Assembly: GCF_001613935.1 (NCBI RefSeq)
Contig: NZ_LQCI01000051.1
Span: forward strand, 62,001 to 126,000
DNA from: Amycolatopsis regifaucium
GTDB lineage: Bacteria; Actinomycetota; Actinomycetes; Mycobacteriales; Pseudonocardiaceae
DNA: 64,000 nt
Direction: 5' to 3'
The notes beneath the pieces were generated by a model. It was given only the letters and a program-made list of their open reading frames with translations. It made no database searches and was not told where the DNA came from. Positions 9,300 through 18,411 of the stretch are shown here, in pieces. Numbering within the stretch: position 1 is the first letter of the stretch; the number at the start of each line of letters is the position of its first letter. A program made the position numbers and the translations under genes.

Positions 9300-9596
9300 G
9301 TGGCCAAGGGCTACTGGGTCAGCGTCTACCCCACCATCGCGGACCCCGAGAGGCTTGATGTCTACAACGAACTGGCCGGTTCGGCCGTCAAGGCCGCGGG
9401 CGGGCGGGTGCTCGCCTCCGTCGGCAGCCGGGTGGTCGCACACGAAGCCGGAATCGCCGAGCGCGTCGTCCTGATCGAGTTCGACAGCTTCGAACAGGCG
9501 GTCGCCGCATACGAGAGTACGGCCTACCAGGAGGCGCTGGCCGCACTCCCCGACGGCTTCAAGCGCGACTTTCGCATCACCGAAGGCCTCGGCTGA
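9300..9596 (+). CDS. DUF1330 domain protein
   Basis: 98 aa from GTG 9300, preceded by AGGAGGAAC. The sequence KGYWVSVYPTIADPERLDVY, followed by GGRVLASVGSRVVAHEAG, VVLIEFDSFEQAVAAYESTA and YQEALA, is the dimeric alpha-beta barrel DUF1330 family in full. Members are small cytoplasmic proteins without a settled activity. It is the first gene before the rsbQ-like gene but separated by 180 bp, so a shared operon is not evident. Confidence 0.85.
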   Translation: MAKGYWVSVYPTIADPERLDVYNELAGSAVKAAGGRVLASVGSRVVAHEAGIAERVVLIEFDSFEQAVAAYESTAYQEALAALPDGFKRDFRITEGLG

Positions 9597-9778
9597 CCGT
9601 CGCCACCGGGTGCCTACGCGTTGACCTCAGCGGGCTGTCACCCTGCTCCACCTCGATCGCGACCGTCTGTGCCCCTGTCGTGTCGAGCAGGTGAGCGAAG
9701 CCACCGACCAACCAGACTGCGTCACAGTTCGCTGGTTGCTACGTTCGTCGCGGCAGAGCAGGATGCGAGGATACGCGG

Positions 9779-10582
9779 ATGGATGTCAGCCGAAGGAACA
9801 ACGTCGTCGTGACCGGGCCCGCCGACGGGCCTGTGGTGATGCTGGCGCACGGGTTCGGCTGTGACCAGAACATGTGGCGTCTGGTGGCGCCGGTGCTGGC
9901 CGAGCGCCATCGCGTGGTGCTGTTCGACTACGTCGGTTCGGGACGCTCGGAGTGGTCGGCCTGGGAGGAACGTCGGTATTCGTCTCTGGACGGTTACGCA
10001 CGGGATGTTCTGGACATCTGCGAGGAACTCGACCTGCGCGAGGTCACGTTCGTCGGGCACTCGGTGAGCGCGATGGTGGGCGTGCACGCGGTGAAGGCGG
10101 CACGCGAACGGTTCGCGTCGCTGGTTCTGCTCGTACCGTCGCCCTGCTACATCGACGACGGAAACTATCGCGGCGGGTTCAGCGCCGAGGACATCGACGA
10201 ACTCTTGGAGTCCCTGGAATCCAACTACCTCGGCTGGGCGTCGGCCATGGCGCCGGTGATCATGGGCAACCCCGACCGGCCGGAGCTGGGCGAGGAGCTG
10301 ACCACCAGCTTCTGCGCCACGGATCCGGCGATCGCCCGGGTCTTCGCCCGCACGACCTTTCTGTCCGATTCGCGCGCCGATCTGGCCGGAGTGGACGTCC
10401 CGACGCTGATCCTGGACTGCACCCAGGATGTGATCTCCCCGCCGGAGGTCGGTGCCTTCGTGCAGGCGTCGATTCCGGGCAGCCGGCTGCGCACCCTCGA
10501 CGCGGTCGGGCACTGCCCGCAGCTGAGCGCACCGGAAGCGACCGCCGACGCCGTCCTGGAATTCCTGGAACACCGGCATTGA
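9779..10582 (+). CDS. rsbQ: RsbQ-like alpha/beta hydrolase
   Basis: 267 aa. Order of motifs: LAHGFGCDQNMWR (oxyanion loop), nucleophile elbow GHSVSAMVG, acid DCTQDVISPPE, and His in VGHCPQLSAPEAT. This is the RsbQ/KAI2-type subgroup, in which the hydrolase supplies or senses a small hydrophobic ligand for the PAS domain of its phosphatase partner. The assignment is strengthened by the next gene, an RsbP-like PAS-PP2C phosphatase whose ATG overlaps this stop (TGATG at 10580-10584). It is cytoplasmic, with no signal peptide. Confidence 0.88.
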   Translation: MDVSRRNNVVVTGPADGPVVMLAHGFGCDQNMWRLVAPVLAERHRVVLFDYVGSGRSEWSAWEERRYSSLDGYARDVLDICEELDLREVTFVGHSVSAMVGVHAVKAARERFASLVLLVPSPCYIDDGNYRGGFSAEDIDELLESLESNYLGWASAMAPVIMGNPDRPELGEELTTSFCATDPAIARVFARTTFLSDSRADLAGVDVPTLILDCTQDVISPPEVGAFVQASIPGSRLRTLDAVGHCPQLSAPEATADAVLEFLEHRH

Positions 10583-11832
10583 TGTCCTCCCGCGGGCATT
10601 GCCCGCCTCAGCAGCCCGACGACGCGGGAACGGACGTGTCCTTCTCGGCCTTGTTGGAGGACAGCGCCGAGGAGCTCTACGAGAACGCTCCCTGCGGTTA
10701 TCTGTCCACCCTCATGGACGGCACGATCGCGAAGATCAATGGCACGCTGCTGGAGTGGCTGGGCTACCGGCGCGACGAAGTCGTCGGCCGGATGCGGTTC
10801 TCCGATCTGCTCAGCGTCGGTGGGAAGCTCTACCACGAAACGCATTTCGCGCCGTTGTTGCACCTGCACGGCGAAGCGAAAGGCATCGCGCTGGAACTGC
10901 GCACCGCCACCCGCGACCAGTTGCCGGTGCTGGTGACCTCGGTGGTGAAACGCGGCGGCGGAGGCGAACCACTGCTGATCCGCACCACGATCTTCGACGC
11001 ACGCGAACGTCGTTCCTACGAACAGGAACTTCTTCGTGGCCGCCGGATCGCCGAAGAAGCCAGCAAGCGGGCGCACGCCGACCGGGCACGCTTGCAGCAG
11101 GCGCTGGCGGTCCTGCAGAAGAGCTTGCTGCCCGCAGCCCTGCCGCAGGTACCGAACCTCCGGTCCGCCGCCCACTATCACACGGCCTCGCCCGACCAGT
11201 TGGGCGGCGACTTCTACGACCTGTTCCCGCTCGCGGGCGATCGGTGGGCGTTCTTTCTCGGCGACGTCTGCGGCAAAGGGCCCGAGGCGGCGGCGGTGAC
11301 CTCGCTGACTCGCTACACCCTGCGCACCGCCGCGATGCACAATCCCGACCCGGTCGCCGCGCTGACCACGCTGAACGCCGTGCTGTACCAGCGATACACC
11401 GGCGGTGACACCCGTTTCTGCACAACGATCTTCGGCACTCTGGACCCCGAAGGCGACTCCATGCGGGTGCGGCTCGCCGCGGGTGGGCACCCGCCGGCGC
11501 TCATCATCCGCGCGGACGGTGGGGCCGACTATCTCCCGACCCCCGGCGGGATGCTGATCGGCTTTCTGCCCAACCCGGTCTTCACCCCGGCCGAGACGGT
11601 GCTCCGCCCGGGAGACACGATGCTGCTCTACACCGACGGGCTCACCGAAGCCCGCACCGGCCGCGACCGCGCCCTCTACGGCGAGGAAGCCCTCTGCTCC
11701 CGCGCCGGTGAACTGGCACCCGTCTCACCGGAAGCGCTCATCGCCGACCTCACCGACCTACTGGGCAGTTTCGGTGACGGCCTCAGCGACGACGCGGCCC
11801 TGCTCGCCCTCGGCGTCACACCGATCCCATAG
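10582..11832 (+). CDS. rsbP: RsbP-like PAS-PP2C phosphatase
   Basis: 416 aa from ATG 10582, which overlaps the rsbQ stop by one base. A PAS domain (about residues 27-140: CGYLSTLMDGTIAKINGTLL, FSDLLSVGGKLYHETHFAPL) is followed by a coiled-coil-like linker (YEQELLRGRRIAEEASKRAH) and a PPM/PP2C SpoIIE-type domain with the metal motifs LGGDFYDLF, GDVCGKGPEAA, LLYTDGLTEAR and LSDDAALLAL. In Bacillus, RsbP dephosphorylates the anti-anti-sigma factor RsbV under energy stress. No anti-sigma or anti-anti-sigma gene is nearby, so the target must be encoded elsewhere. Confidence 0.88.
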   Translation: MSSRGHCPPQQPDDAGTDVSFSALLEDSAEELYENAPCGYLSTLMDGTIAKINGTLLEWLGYRRDEVVGRMRFSDLLSVGGKLYHETHFAPLLHLHGEAKGIALELRTATRDQLPVLVTSVVKRGGGGEPLLIRTTIFDARERRSYEQELLRGRRIAEEASKRAHADRARLQQALAVLQKSLLPAALPQVPNLRSAAHYHTASPDQLGGDFYDLFPLAGDRWAFFLGDVCGKGPEAAAVTSLTRYTLRTAAMHNPDPVAALTTLNAVLYQRYTGGDTRFCTTIFGTLDPEGDSMRVRLAAGGHPPALIIRADGGADYLPTPGGMLIGFLPNPVFTPAETVLRPGDTMLLYTDGLTEARTGRDRALYGEEALCSRAGELAPVSPEALIADLTDLLGSFGDGLSDDAALLALGVTPIP

Positions 11833-11951
11833 ATCGCTCACGCGTGAACTCGAGGTCAGGGCGGCGTCAACCGGGGGCGTTGCTGTCGGCCGGCATCCCC
11901 CGGAGGCCTTGACGTCGGCATGTCAGTGCGCTTCGCGGCACGACTGGCGAT

Positions 11952-12437
11952 TCAGCTGGTAGACGATTGGACTACGCGCCTGGCGATCTCCGCGTCCAGC
12001 GGGCTCATATCCTCGCTCACCGGCTCCGATGGCGACCACCATCGAAAGTCCAGCGCTTCATCGTTGACAGTCAGCCGAGGCACGAGCTGGAGCTGGACCC
12101 GATATACGGTCAAGAGTTCCCGACGCTCCGGCTTCGTGAGATCGAACTCGGCCACGGCGGCGAACGACAGGTCCACGCCTTGGATGCCGGTCTCCTCACC
12201 CAGCTCCCGTATCGCGGCCTCCCGCGGGCTCTCACCCGCCTCCCGCATCCCACCCGGAAGCTCCCACTGCCTCCGCCGGCTGTCGAACATCATCAGGACT
12301 GCTTGCGCGTGGACAGCGACGACCAACGACGCGGGCACGGTCACGCGCTCGGCCAGACGCCCTAACTCGTCTTCCGTGACGAAACGAAACTCGAGCAAGG
12401 CGTTACCAGCACGATCACAGATCGGCAGTTCGACCAT
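11952..12437 (-). CDS. NUDIX hydrolase
   Basis: 161 aa from ATG 12437, preceded by GGGGGAGG. The NUDIX box is complete: GGMREAGESPREAAIRELGE then ETG, matching GX5EX7REUXEEXGU. A strand-rich N-terminus (MVELPICDRAGNALLEFRFV) and a C-terminal cap (PSEPVSEDMSPLDAEIARRV) flank it. The enzyme would hydrolyse a nucleoside diphosphate linked to another moiety; the substrate cannot be predicted. The frame extends to 12554 but the extra part reads as non-coding. Confidence 0.88.
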   Translation of the reverse strand: MVELPICDRAGNALLEFRFVTEDELGRLAERVTVPASLVVAVHAQAVLMMFDSRRRQWELPGGMREAGESPREAAIRELGEETGIQGVDLSFAAVAEFDLTKPERRELLTVYRVQLQLVPRLTVNDEALDFRWWSPSEPVSEDMSPLDAEIARRVVQSSTS

Positions 12438-12550
12438 GACGCCTCCCCCACAACAACGACAGAATCGCATACCGGGCCGGTCCACGACACCGGCGATGTT
12501 GCGGGCGAGGCCGATCCGCCCCGGCGGGGACCGGGGCGGATCAGCGGGTG

Positions 12551-14110
12551 TCACGCGTGCTGCGAAACGACAGCCGGCCGCGCGGCCACCGTGGTTCCCG
12601 CCGTCGGCACCGGCAAGGGATGCGGCGCGATGTCGAGGTCGGCGTTCGGGAGCAGGCCGTCGACGAGGTATTCCTTGCCGATCCGCTGGGCTTCCCCATT
12701 GGCCATCGCCGGGTGGCTGCCGAACACACAGTGGGTGCCCGCGCCCCGTTCGGTCACCAGCACCGAACTCGGCAATTGCTTGTGCATGGCGACGGTGTTC
12801 GCGTACGGCGTCGCGGAGTCTCCTTCGACGCCGAAGAGCAGAATCGGCGGCAGTTTCCTCCCCGAAGGCACGATCCGCTGGTCATGCCCCGGCCAGTTGG
12901 CGCAGGCGGACGGGATCGACACGTTGTACCAAGCGAAATCGCTGGTCTCGGCCAGCTCACTGAAATCGCGTTCGATCTTGGTCCGGTCCGTCGGCGCGTC
13001 GGAGTCGACGCAGGCGATCGAGATCATGCCCGCGATGGAGCGCTCGCCCTCCGCGCCACCCGTTGGTGTCGCCCAGTCCAATACGGCGCGATCGTCACCG
13101 CGCAGGACGTGGTCGGCCATCGCCTTCGCGAGCGGTTCCCAGTAGAGCTCATGGGAAAGGTTGGCGATGTAGACGTCCATCAGTTCCACCGCGCCGACGT
13201 TCTTCGACGGCCCGCGCGGCGCCTTCCGGAAGTCGCCGAGCAGCTTCTTCCAGGCCGCGTTCACCTCGTCGTGGGTTTTGCCGAGGTGGAACACGTTGTC
13301 GTATTTGGCGATCCAGCTCAGGTAGGCGTGTTCACGCGCGACTCCCGCGGTGACCTGCCCGGTCGAATTGTGATACCACATTTGCGGTTCCACCGGATTC
13401 ATCGAGCTGTCGAGGACCATCCGGTCCACCCGGTCCGGATATCGCTCGGCATACGCGCTGCCGAGATAGGTGCCGTAGGAGTACCCCAGGTAGCTGATCT
13501 TCTCCTCGCCGAGCAGCGTGCGCACGCGGTCCATGTCCTGGATCACGTTGCGGCTGCCGGTGTACTTCAGCTTCTCCCCGTTCTTCTCCGCGCACGAGCG
13601 GGCGAAAGCCCTCCAGCGTTCCCAGCTCTTGTCCCGCTCTTCCGGCCGGTCCGGGTCAGGCTGCAGCTGACGCCAGTAGTCCTCGCCGACGCAGCTGAGC
13701 GGCTGGCTGTGGCCGGTGCCGCGGGAATCGAGACCGACGATGTCGTAGGCCTCGAGCACTTCCTTGGGCAGCCGCGTGTACCCGGTCGCGTTCGGAAGGG
13801 ACAGCTTCCCCGCCAGCATCACCGCGGAACCCGACGGGCCGCCGGGGTTGACGAACAGCACGCCGCGCCGTTTCGCCGGATCGGTGGCGGCGTGTTTCGA
13901 GACGAGCACGTCCATCCGCGCGCCGAACGGCCGCGAATAGTCGAGCGGGACGTTGACCGTCGCGCATTTCAGTGCCGGATAAACCTGGGCGACATCCGCC
14001 GGGCAAGCCCCGAAGTCGAGCTGCGAAGCGGCATACGCCGGTGTGCTGACGGCCGCCGCGGTGCCCATGGTGAGCAGCGCGGTCAGCCCGATGGTGAGGA
14101 ATTTCCTCAT
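12551..14110 (-). CDS. Secreted TAP-like tripeptidyl aminopeptidase (alpha/beta hydrolase)
   Basis: 519 aa from ATG 14110. A Sec signal (RKFLTIGLTALLTMGTAAAV, cleavage near PAYA-A) precedes an alpha/beta-hydrolase: VLFVNPGGPSGSAV (oxyanion region), GLDSRGTGHSQPLSC, nucleophile elbow YLGYSYGTYLG, and a C-terminal TAP-like domain with GVEGDSATPYANTVAMHK and the catalytic His in GAGTHCVFG. This is the layout of the Streptomyces SlpD/E and TAP family, which release tripeptides from N-termini outside the cell. It is divergent from the S37-type peptidase at 14285, with 174 bp between them. Confidence 0.9.
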   Translation of the reverse strand: MRKFLTIGLTALLTMGTAAAVSTPAYAASQLDFGACPADVAQVYPALKCATVNVPLDYSRPFGARMDVLVSKHAATDPAKRRGVLFVNPGGPSGSAVMLAGKLSLPNATGYTRLPKEVLEAYDIVGLDSRGTGHSQPLSCVGEDYWRQLQPDPDRPEERDKSWERWRAFARSCAEKNGEKLKYTGSRNVIQDMDRVRTLLGEEKISYLGYSYGTYLGSAYAERYPDRVDRMVLDSSMNPVEPQMWYHNSTGQVTAGVAREHAYLSWIAKYDNVFHLGKTHDEVNAAWKKLLGDFRKAPRGPSKNVGAVELMDVYIANLSHELYWEPLAKAMADHVLRGDDRAVLDWATPTGGAEGERSIAGMISIACVDSDAPTDRTKIERDFSELAETSDFAWYNVSIPSACANWPGHDQRIVPSGRKLPPILLFGVEGDSATPYANTVAMHKQLPSSVLVTERGAGTHCVFGSHPAMANGEAQRIGKEYLVDGLLPNADLDIAPHPLPVPTAGTTVAARPAVVSQHA

Positions 14111-14284
14111 TCGAACCCCCAGTTCGATCGGACCCGGGGACTGTAGCGACAACACCGATGCCTCGTCCGGGCATCCGGTGTGACGCCCGACACATCGCGG
14201 GGATGGTCAATCGAGGGACGGGCGCGGCGATTTCCACCAGACTTTCCTGGTCGTCACCGACTGGGGGGACGACTTGTACGAGAA

Positions 14285-15694
14285 ATGAGTCCGATCTTGT
14301 TCACCAAATCATGGAGAACCGCGGCCGTCGGCGCCGCGGTCGCGGTCGTCGCGGGATTGTTCGGTCCGGTGGGTGCGGCGGGGGCCGCGCCGCAGGACGA
14401 CATCCTCGACCAGCTCAAGCGGATCCCGGGCCTGACGGTGCTTTCCGAGGGAACGCCACCGGCCCCGGAGCATCGCTATTTCGTGCTCGGCTACACGCAG
14501 CCTGTCGATCACCGTCAACCGAACGGAGCCACCTTCCAGCAACGGTTCAGTCTTGTGCACAAGTCGGTCGACCGGCCGATGATCCTGCACACCACCGGAT
14601 ACGGGCTCTACCCGACCTCGTTCCGCACCGAGACGACCCAGCTCGTCGGCGGCAATCAGATCTCGACCGAGCAGAGGTTCTTCCCGCCGTCACGGCCGGA
14701 GCCGGCGAACTGGGACCAGCTCACCATCTGGCAGGCGGCGACCGATCACCACCGGCTGGTGAACGCGCTCAAGCCGCTCTACGCCAAGAAGTGGCTCTCC
14801 AGCGGAGCCAGCAAGGGTGGGATGACGTCGGTCTACCACAGCCGTTTCTACCCGGGTGATGTCGACGGCGTCGTCGCGTATGTGGCGCCGAACGATCGCG
14901 ACAACGACGAGGACAGCGCCTACGACCGGTTCTTCGCGTCCGTCGGCCCTGAGGCTTGCCGCGCCATGCTCACCGACCTTCAGGTGGAGGCGTTCGAACG
15001 CAGGCCGGAGATGGTCGCCCTGCTGACGCAGTACGCGGCCAAGTTCGGCTGGACCTATGAAAGGATCGTCGGCAGCCTTGACCAGGCGTTCGAAAAATCG
15101 GTGATGATGCTCGGGTGGGCGTTCTGGCAGTTCCTCGGCAAGGCCGAATGCGGGAAGGTGCCGTCGACCTCCGCCACCACAGAGCAGATCTTCGAGTACA
15201 TCAACAATACCGTCGCCTTCGGTTCGTTCAGCGACAACGACCTTGGTCAGATGACGCCGTACTACTTCCAGGCGATGACCGAACTCGGCTGGCCCGAGCC
15301 GCAGTTCGCGCATCTGCGTCCCTATCTCAAGTACCCGGACTCGTCGTCGGTGTACTCCAACGTCCCGCCCGAGCTGCACCGGACGCACAACCCGGGTCCG
15401 ATGCTCGACGTGGACCGATGGGTGCGCACTTCCGCGCAGCGGATCATGTTCGTCTACGGGGAGAACGACCCTTGGAGCGCCGAGCGGTTCACGCCGAGCC
15501 CGCACGACTCGCACCTCTACACCGCACCCGGTGCGCACCACGGAGCGAAGATCTCTCTTCTCGCCGACGCTGACCGCCTCGCGGCGACCGACATCGTGCG
15601 CCGCTGGGCCGACGTCGGGTTCCAGGCCACCGGTACCCCGCCGGTGATCAACCCGGCCGAGCTGGAGGTCGTCCGGGCGCCGCTTCCGTTCTGA
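14285..15694 (+). CDS. Secreted S37-type tripeptidyl peptidase
   Basis: 469 aa from ATG 14285. The signal peptide (SWRTAAVGAAVAVVAGLFGP, ending near GAAGA-A) leads to the mature sequence DDILDQLKRIPGLTVLSEG. The nucleophile region is KKWLSSGASKGGMTSVYHSR, acid GENDPWSAERF and His in YTAPGAHHGAKIS. The segment FVLGYTQPVDHRQPNGATFQ is typical of peptidase family S37 (PS-10), first described as a mycelium-associated tripeptidyl peptidase in Streptomyces. It probably works in extracellular protein scavenging with the divergent TAP-like enzyme. Confidence 0.88.
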   Translation: MSPILFTKSWRTAAVGAAVAVVAGLFGPVGAAGAAPQDDILDQLKRIPGLTVLSEGTPPAPEHRYFVLGYTQPVDHRQPNGATFQQRFSLVHKSVDRPMILHTTGYGLYPTSFRTETTQLVGGNQISTEQRFFPPSRPEPANWDQLTIWQAATDHHRLVNALKPLYAKKWLSSGASKGGMTSVYHSRFYPGDVDGVVAYVAPNDRDNDEDSAYDRFFASVGPEACRAMLTDLQVEAFERRPEMVALLTQYAAKFGWTYERIVGSLDQAFEKSVMMLGWAFWQFLGKAECGKVPSTSATTEQIFEYINNTVAFGSFSDNDLGQMTPYYFQAMTELGWPEPQFAHLRPYLKYPDSSSVYSNVPPELHRTHNPGPMLDVDRWVRTSAQRIMFVYGENDPWSAERFTPSPHDSHLYTAPGAHHGAKISLLADADRLAATDIVRRWADVGFQATGTPPVINPAELEVVRAPLPF

Positions 15695-15878
15695 TCCTCC
15701 CTTACTGGTGGGCGCCTTCCTCGAACCGACGGGGAAGGCGCCCACGCGGCTGATCGGGCCACCTCGCCGACGAGTCTCGCGTTCTCGTGCGATCCCGCCT
15801 TTTGGTGGGGCTGGCCCTAACGGGACATCGGGGGCAACCCCGATGGTGTCCGTTTCTCTCGGCCGACAGGCTGGCCGC

Positions 15879-16814
15879 ATGTCGAATTCTCCTTCTCGTC
15901 GTGGCTTCCTCAGATTGAGTGCCACGGCCACCGTCGCCGCGGCATCTCTCGGTATCGCGGGCACGGCATCCGCAGCCGAGCCACCGCGCCTCACGCCCTT
16001 GCGAATCCCCACTGCCAGTGGCACTTTCGACGCTGTCGCCGCCGGGCCGCGGCGTGGCCGGAAAGTGCTCCTGCTGCACGGTTTCCCCGAATTCGGCATT
16101 GAGTGGGACCATCAGTTGCGCGCACTCGCTGCCGCCGGATACCGAGCGGTGGCACCTGACCAGCGGGGCTACTCGCCGGGCGTACGACCTGTCGGGATCG
16201 AGAACTACCAGTTGGACCATGCCGTCCGGGACGTCCGGGCAATGGCCGACGCACTGGGCTGGCACGGGTTCGACCTGGTCGGGCACGACTGGGGTGCCGC
16301 GGTCGCCTGGATCGCCGCAGCGAAGTACGCACGCCGCGTGCGCTCGCTGACCGCTGTCTCCGTGCCGCATCCCGCTGCCTTCGCCGAGGCGCTGAGGAGT
16401 GATCCCGCGCAGCAGGAGGCCTCCAAGTACATGGAGTTCTTCCGGCAGCCCACGCCGATCCCGGAGGACTCGATTCTCGCGTCGGGGCCACCGAAGCTGC
16501 CGGGCGTCGCGCCGGAGAAAAGCGCGGAGTACTTCCGGCGGCTTTCCCAGCCGGGTGCCCTGACCGCCGCGCTGAACTGGTACAGGGCCAACGACTTCAC
16601 CGGCTACGAGCAGCGGGTCGCGGTACCCACGCTCTTCATCGCGAGCACGAACGATTCCATGGTCGCACCGTCTGGCGTGGCCGCGACCAGAAACTGGGTC
16701 ACCGGACCATATCGGTTGGAGAAGCTCGCGGGGGTCGGGCACAACGTGCCCGAAGAGGCCGCTGAGACCACAACTGCCTTGCTTCTCACCCATCTCGATT
16801 CGGTATGTTCCTAG
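15879..16814 (+). CDS. Tat-exported epoxide-hydrolase-like alpha/beta hydrolase
   Basis: 311 aa from ATG 15879. A twin-arginine signal is clear (SPSRRGFLRLSATATVAAAS, cleavage near ASAA). The mature part is an epoxide hydrolase/haloalkane dehalogenase-type hydrolase: LLLHGFPEFGIEWDHQL (HGFP oxyanion), nucleophile Asp in LVGHDWGAAVAWIAA, later acid in IASTNDSMV, and His in GVGHNVPEEA. The cap domain holds FRQPTPIPEDSILASG. GHDWG points to epoxide-hydrolase-type chemistry, though the substrate is unknown. Transcription follows the S37 peptidase in the same direction. Confidence 0.85.
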   Translation: MSNSPSRRGFLRLSATATVAAASLGIAGTASAAEPPRLTPLRIPTASGTFDAVAAGPRRGRKVLLLHGFPEFGIEWDHQLRALAAAGYRAVAPDQRGYSPGVRPVGIENYQLDHAVRDVRAMADALGWHGFDLVGHDWGAAVAWIAAAKYARRVRSLTAVSVPHPAAFAEALRSDPAQQEASKYMEFFRQPTPIPEDSILASGPPKLPGVAPEKSAEYFRRLSQPGALTAALNWYRANDFTGYEQRVAVPTLFIASTNDSMVAPSGVAATRNWVTGPYRLEKLAGVGHNVPEEAAETTTALLLTHLDSVCS

Positions 16815-16868
16815 CAGTTTGCCGGAGGCGGTTTTCACCTGGCCCGCTCTCCGCGGCATCATCAGCCT

Positions 16869-17420
16869 GTGGCCGTCCTCCCCCACTCCGAACCCCTGTT
16901 CGGCGAGGTCCTGATCCGGCCCGCTCGGCCTGGCGAGGAGGACCTCGTGCTCGACCTGCTGGCCGAGGCCGCTGCCTGGCTCCGTGGTCGAGGCATCGTC
17001 CAATGGCCCGAGCGCTTCCCTGCGAACTCCGTCCAAGCTCAGATCGTCGCAGGAGAAGCACTCCTGGTGGAAGAAGCCCGCCAACCTTTAGCCACCCTCG
17101 TCGTCGCCGAAGACGACACCGAGCTCTGGGGCTCGGACACGGCACCGGCCTACTACCTCTCCAGACTCGCGGTCGCCCGGCGTGCGAGCGGTGCCCACCT
17201 TGGCTATCGCCTCATCGACTGGGTCGCGGGCAAAGCCGCCGAGCGCGGCCGGCGATACGTCCGGCTGGCCACAACAAGCCACAACCAAGCACTACGGGGC
17301 TACTACGAACGAGCGGGCTTCGACCACGTCACCGATCCACCACACGCGCGGTGGCCGACGAGCCTCTACGAGCGGGATGTCGCCCGTCCTCAAAGTCCTG
17401 TCACACCGAAGGGTTCATGA
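16869..17420 (+). CDS. GNAT-family N-acetyltransferase
   Basis: 183 aa from GTG 16869. The GNAT fold is seen in RPARPGEEDLVLDLLAEAA, YYLSRLAVARRASGAHLGYR (motif A with the acetyl-CoA loop) and GYYERAGFDHVTDPP (motif B). It is probably cytoplasmic and acts on an unknown amine. Its last 20 nt overlap the 3' end of the convergent IclR gene. The start is 54 bp after the epoxide-hydrolase-like gene, so the two may be co-transcribed. Confidence 0.82.
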   Translation: MAVLPHSEPLFGEVLIRPARPGEEDLVLDLLAEAAAWLRGRGIVQWPERFPANSVQAQIVAGEALLVEEARQPLATLVVAEDDTELWGSDTAPAYYLSRLAVARRASGAHLGYRLIDWVAGKAAERGRRYVRLATTSHNQALRGYYERAGFDHVTDPPHARWPTSLYERDVARPQSPVTPKGS

Positions 17421-18129
17421 CCAGCCGGGCGCCGACCAGCGCTGCGGCGCGCCGGAGAGGGTCGGACAAGGTCGACAGATTCCGCTGGTCCAGCACCACC
17501 GCACCGAGCGTGGCAACGACTTCCCCGAGCGAATTGCGGATCGGTGCGGCCATGCACGACACCGGAAGGTCGAGATCGGTGGCGTGGTCGACGGCCAGGC
17601 CCCGCCCCTTCGCGTCGGCGACCAGCTGTTTCCATTCCCGCGCCGAGTGGGTTTGCGGGGGCTCAGGTAAATGCGGCAGTGCAGTGGCGTGCATCCGGTC
17701 GCCCGCACAACCGTAGGGCAGCAAGGTTCCTGCCCGAAGTGGCAGGACGTCGTCCGCGTCCCCGCGAATCGCGCCGACGATCAGAGTGCGCCCGGCGTGC
17801 GGTTCGGCGACCGCCACACTGATCCGCTCCCCTCGCACGGCCGAGGCCAGCGCACGCAGCGGTTCCTCCGCCGCGGCGCGCAGTACCGGGTCCGGCCGCC
17901 AAGCCTGGCCCAGCCCCACCATCCGCGGGCCGATCCGGTATCGGCCGGCACTGCGCTGCACCGCGCCCAGCTCCACGAGTTGGACCAGCAACCGGTGAAC
18001 CGTCGCTTTGGGCACGCCGGTCGCGGCGGCCAGCTCGGTCGGGCCCGCCTCCCCCGCCCGGGCCAGCTCGTCCAGCAGACCGAAGACGCCTTCCAAAACC
18101 CCTCGCCCGGCTCCCCTTGGTTTCTTCAC
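17401..18129 (-). CDS. IclR-family transcriptional regulator
   Basis: 242 aa from GTG 18129, full length for the family. The HTH lies in GPTELAAATGVPKATVHRLL with the wing AGRYRIGPRMVGLG; the effector GAF-like domain follows (LPLRAGTLLPYGCAGDRMHA, LPVSCMAAPIRNSLGEVVAT, LSTLSDPLRRAAALVGARL). Such proteins bind a small metabolite and regulate neighbouring catabolic genes, but no catabolic operon adjoins. It resembles the shorter IclR at 3493-4089. Confidence 0.88.
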   Translation of the reverse strand: MKKPRGAGRGVLEGVFGLLDELARAGEAGPTELAAATGVPKATVHRLLVQLVELGAVQRSAGRYRIGPRMVGLGQAWRPDPVLRAAAEEPLRALASAVRGERISVAVAEPHAGRTLIVGAIRGDADDVLPLRAGTLLPYGCAGDRMHATALPHLPEPPQTHSAREWKQLVADAKGRGLAVDHATDLDLPVSCMAAPIRNSLGEVVATLGAVVLDQRNLSTLSDPLRRAAALVGARLVMNPSV

Positions 18130-18411
18130 CTCGGACCCCTCCCCGATTCACCACGGCCGCATAACCATCATCGCCGACATCGGCGGAAGGGACAAACATC
18201 AAGACCCGACGAACCGGCGCCGGATGCCGGCCGAGAAGAATCGAATCGGCGAACGGTTCAGGTTTCTCTGTGCGAAGCATCCGGTCACCGGAAGTGTCTC
18301 TTGTGGATGGTCGGAGCATCGACGATTGGCGGCACCCCACGTAGAACCAGGCTGACCTCGTCCGACCCGGCCAGTAGTCCCCAGTGGACGGTGAACCAGG
18401 AGGAGTGATTC

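Noticed and set aside
9874..10581. Upstream extension of the RsbP frame inside the rsbQ gene
   Set aside because: The extension is a shadow of rsbQ; homology begins at ATG 10582.
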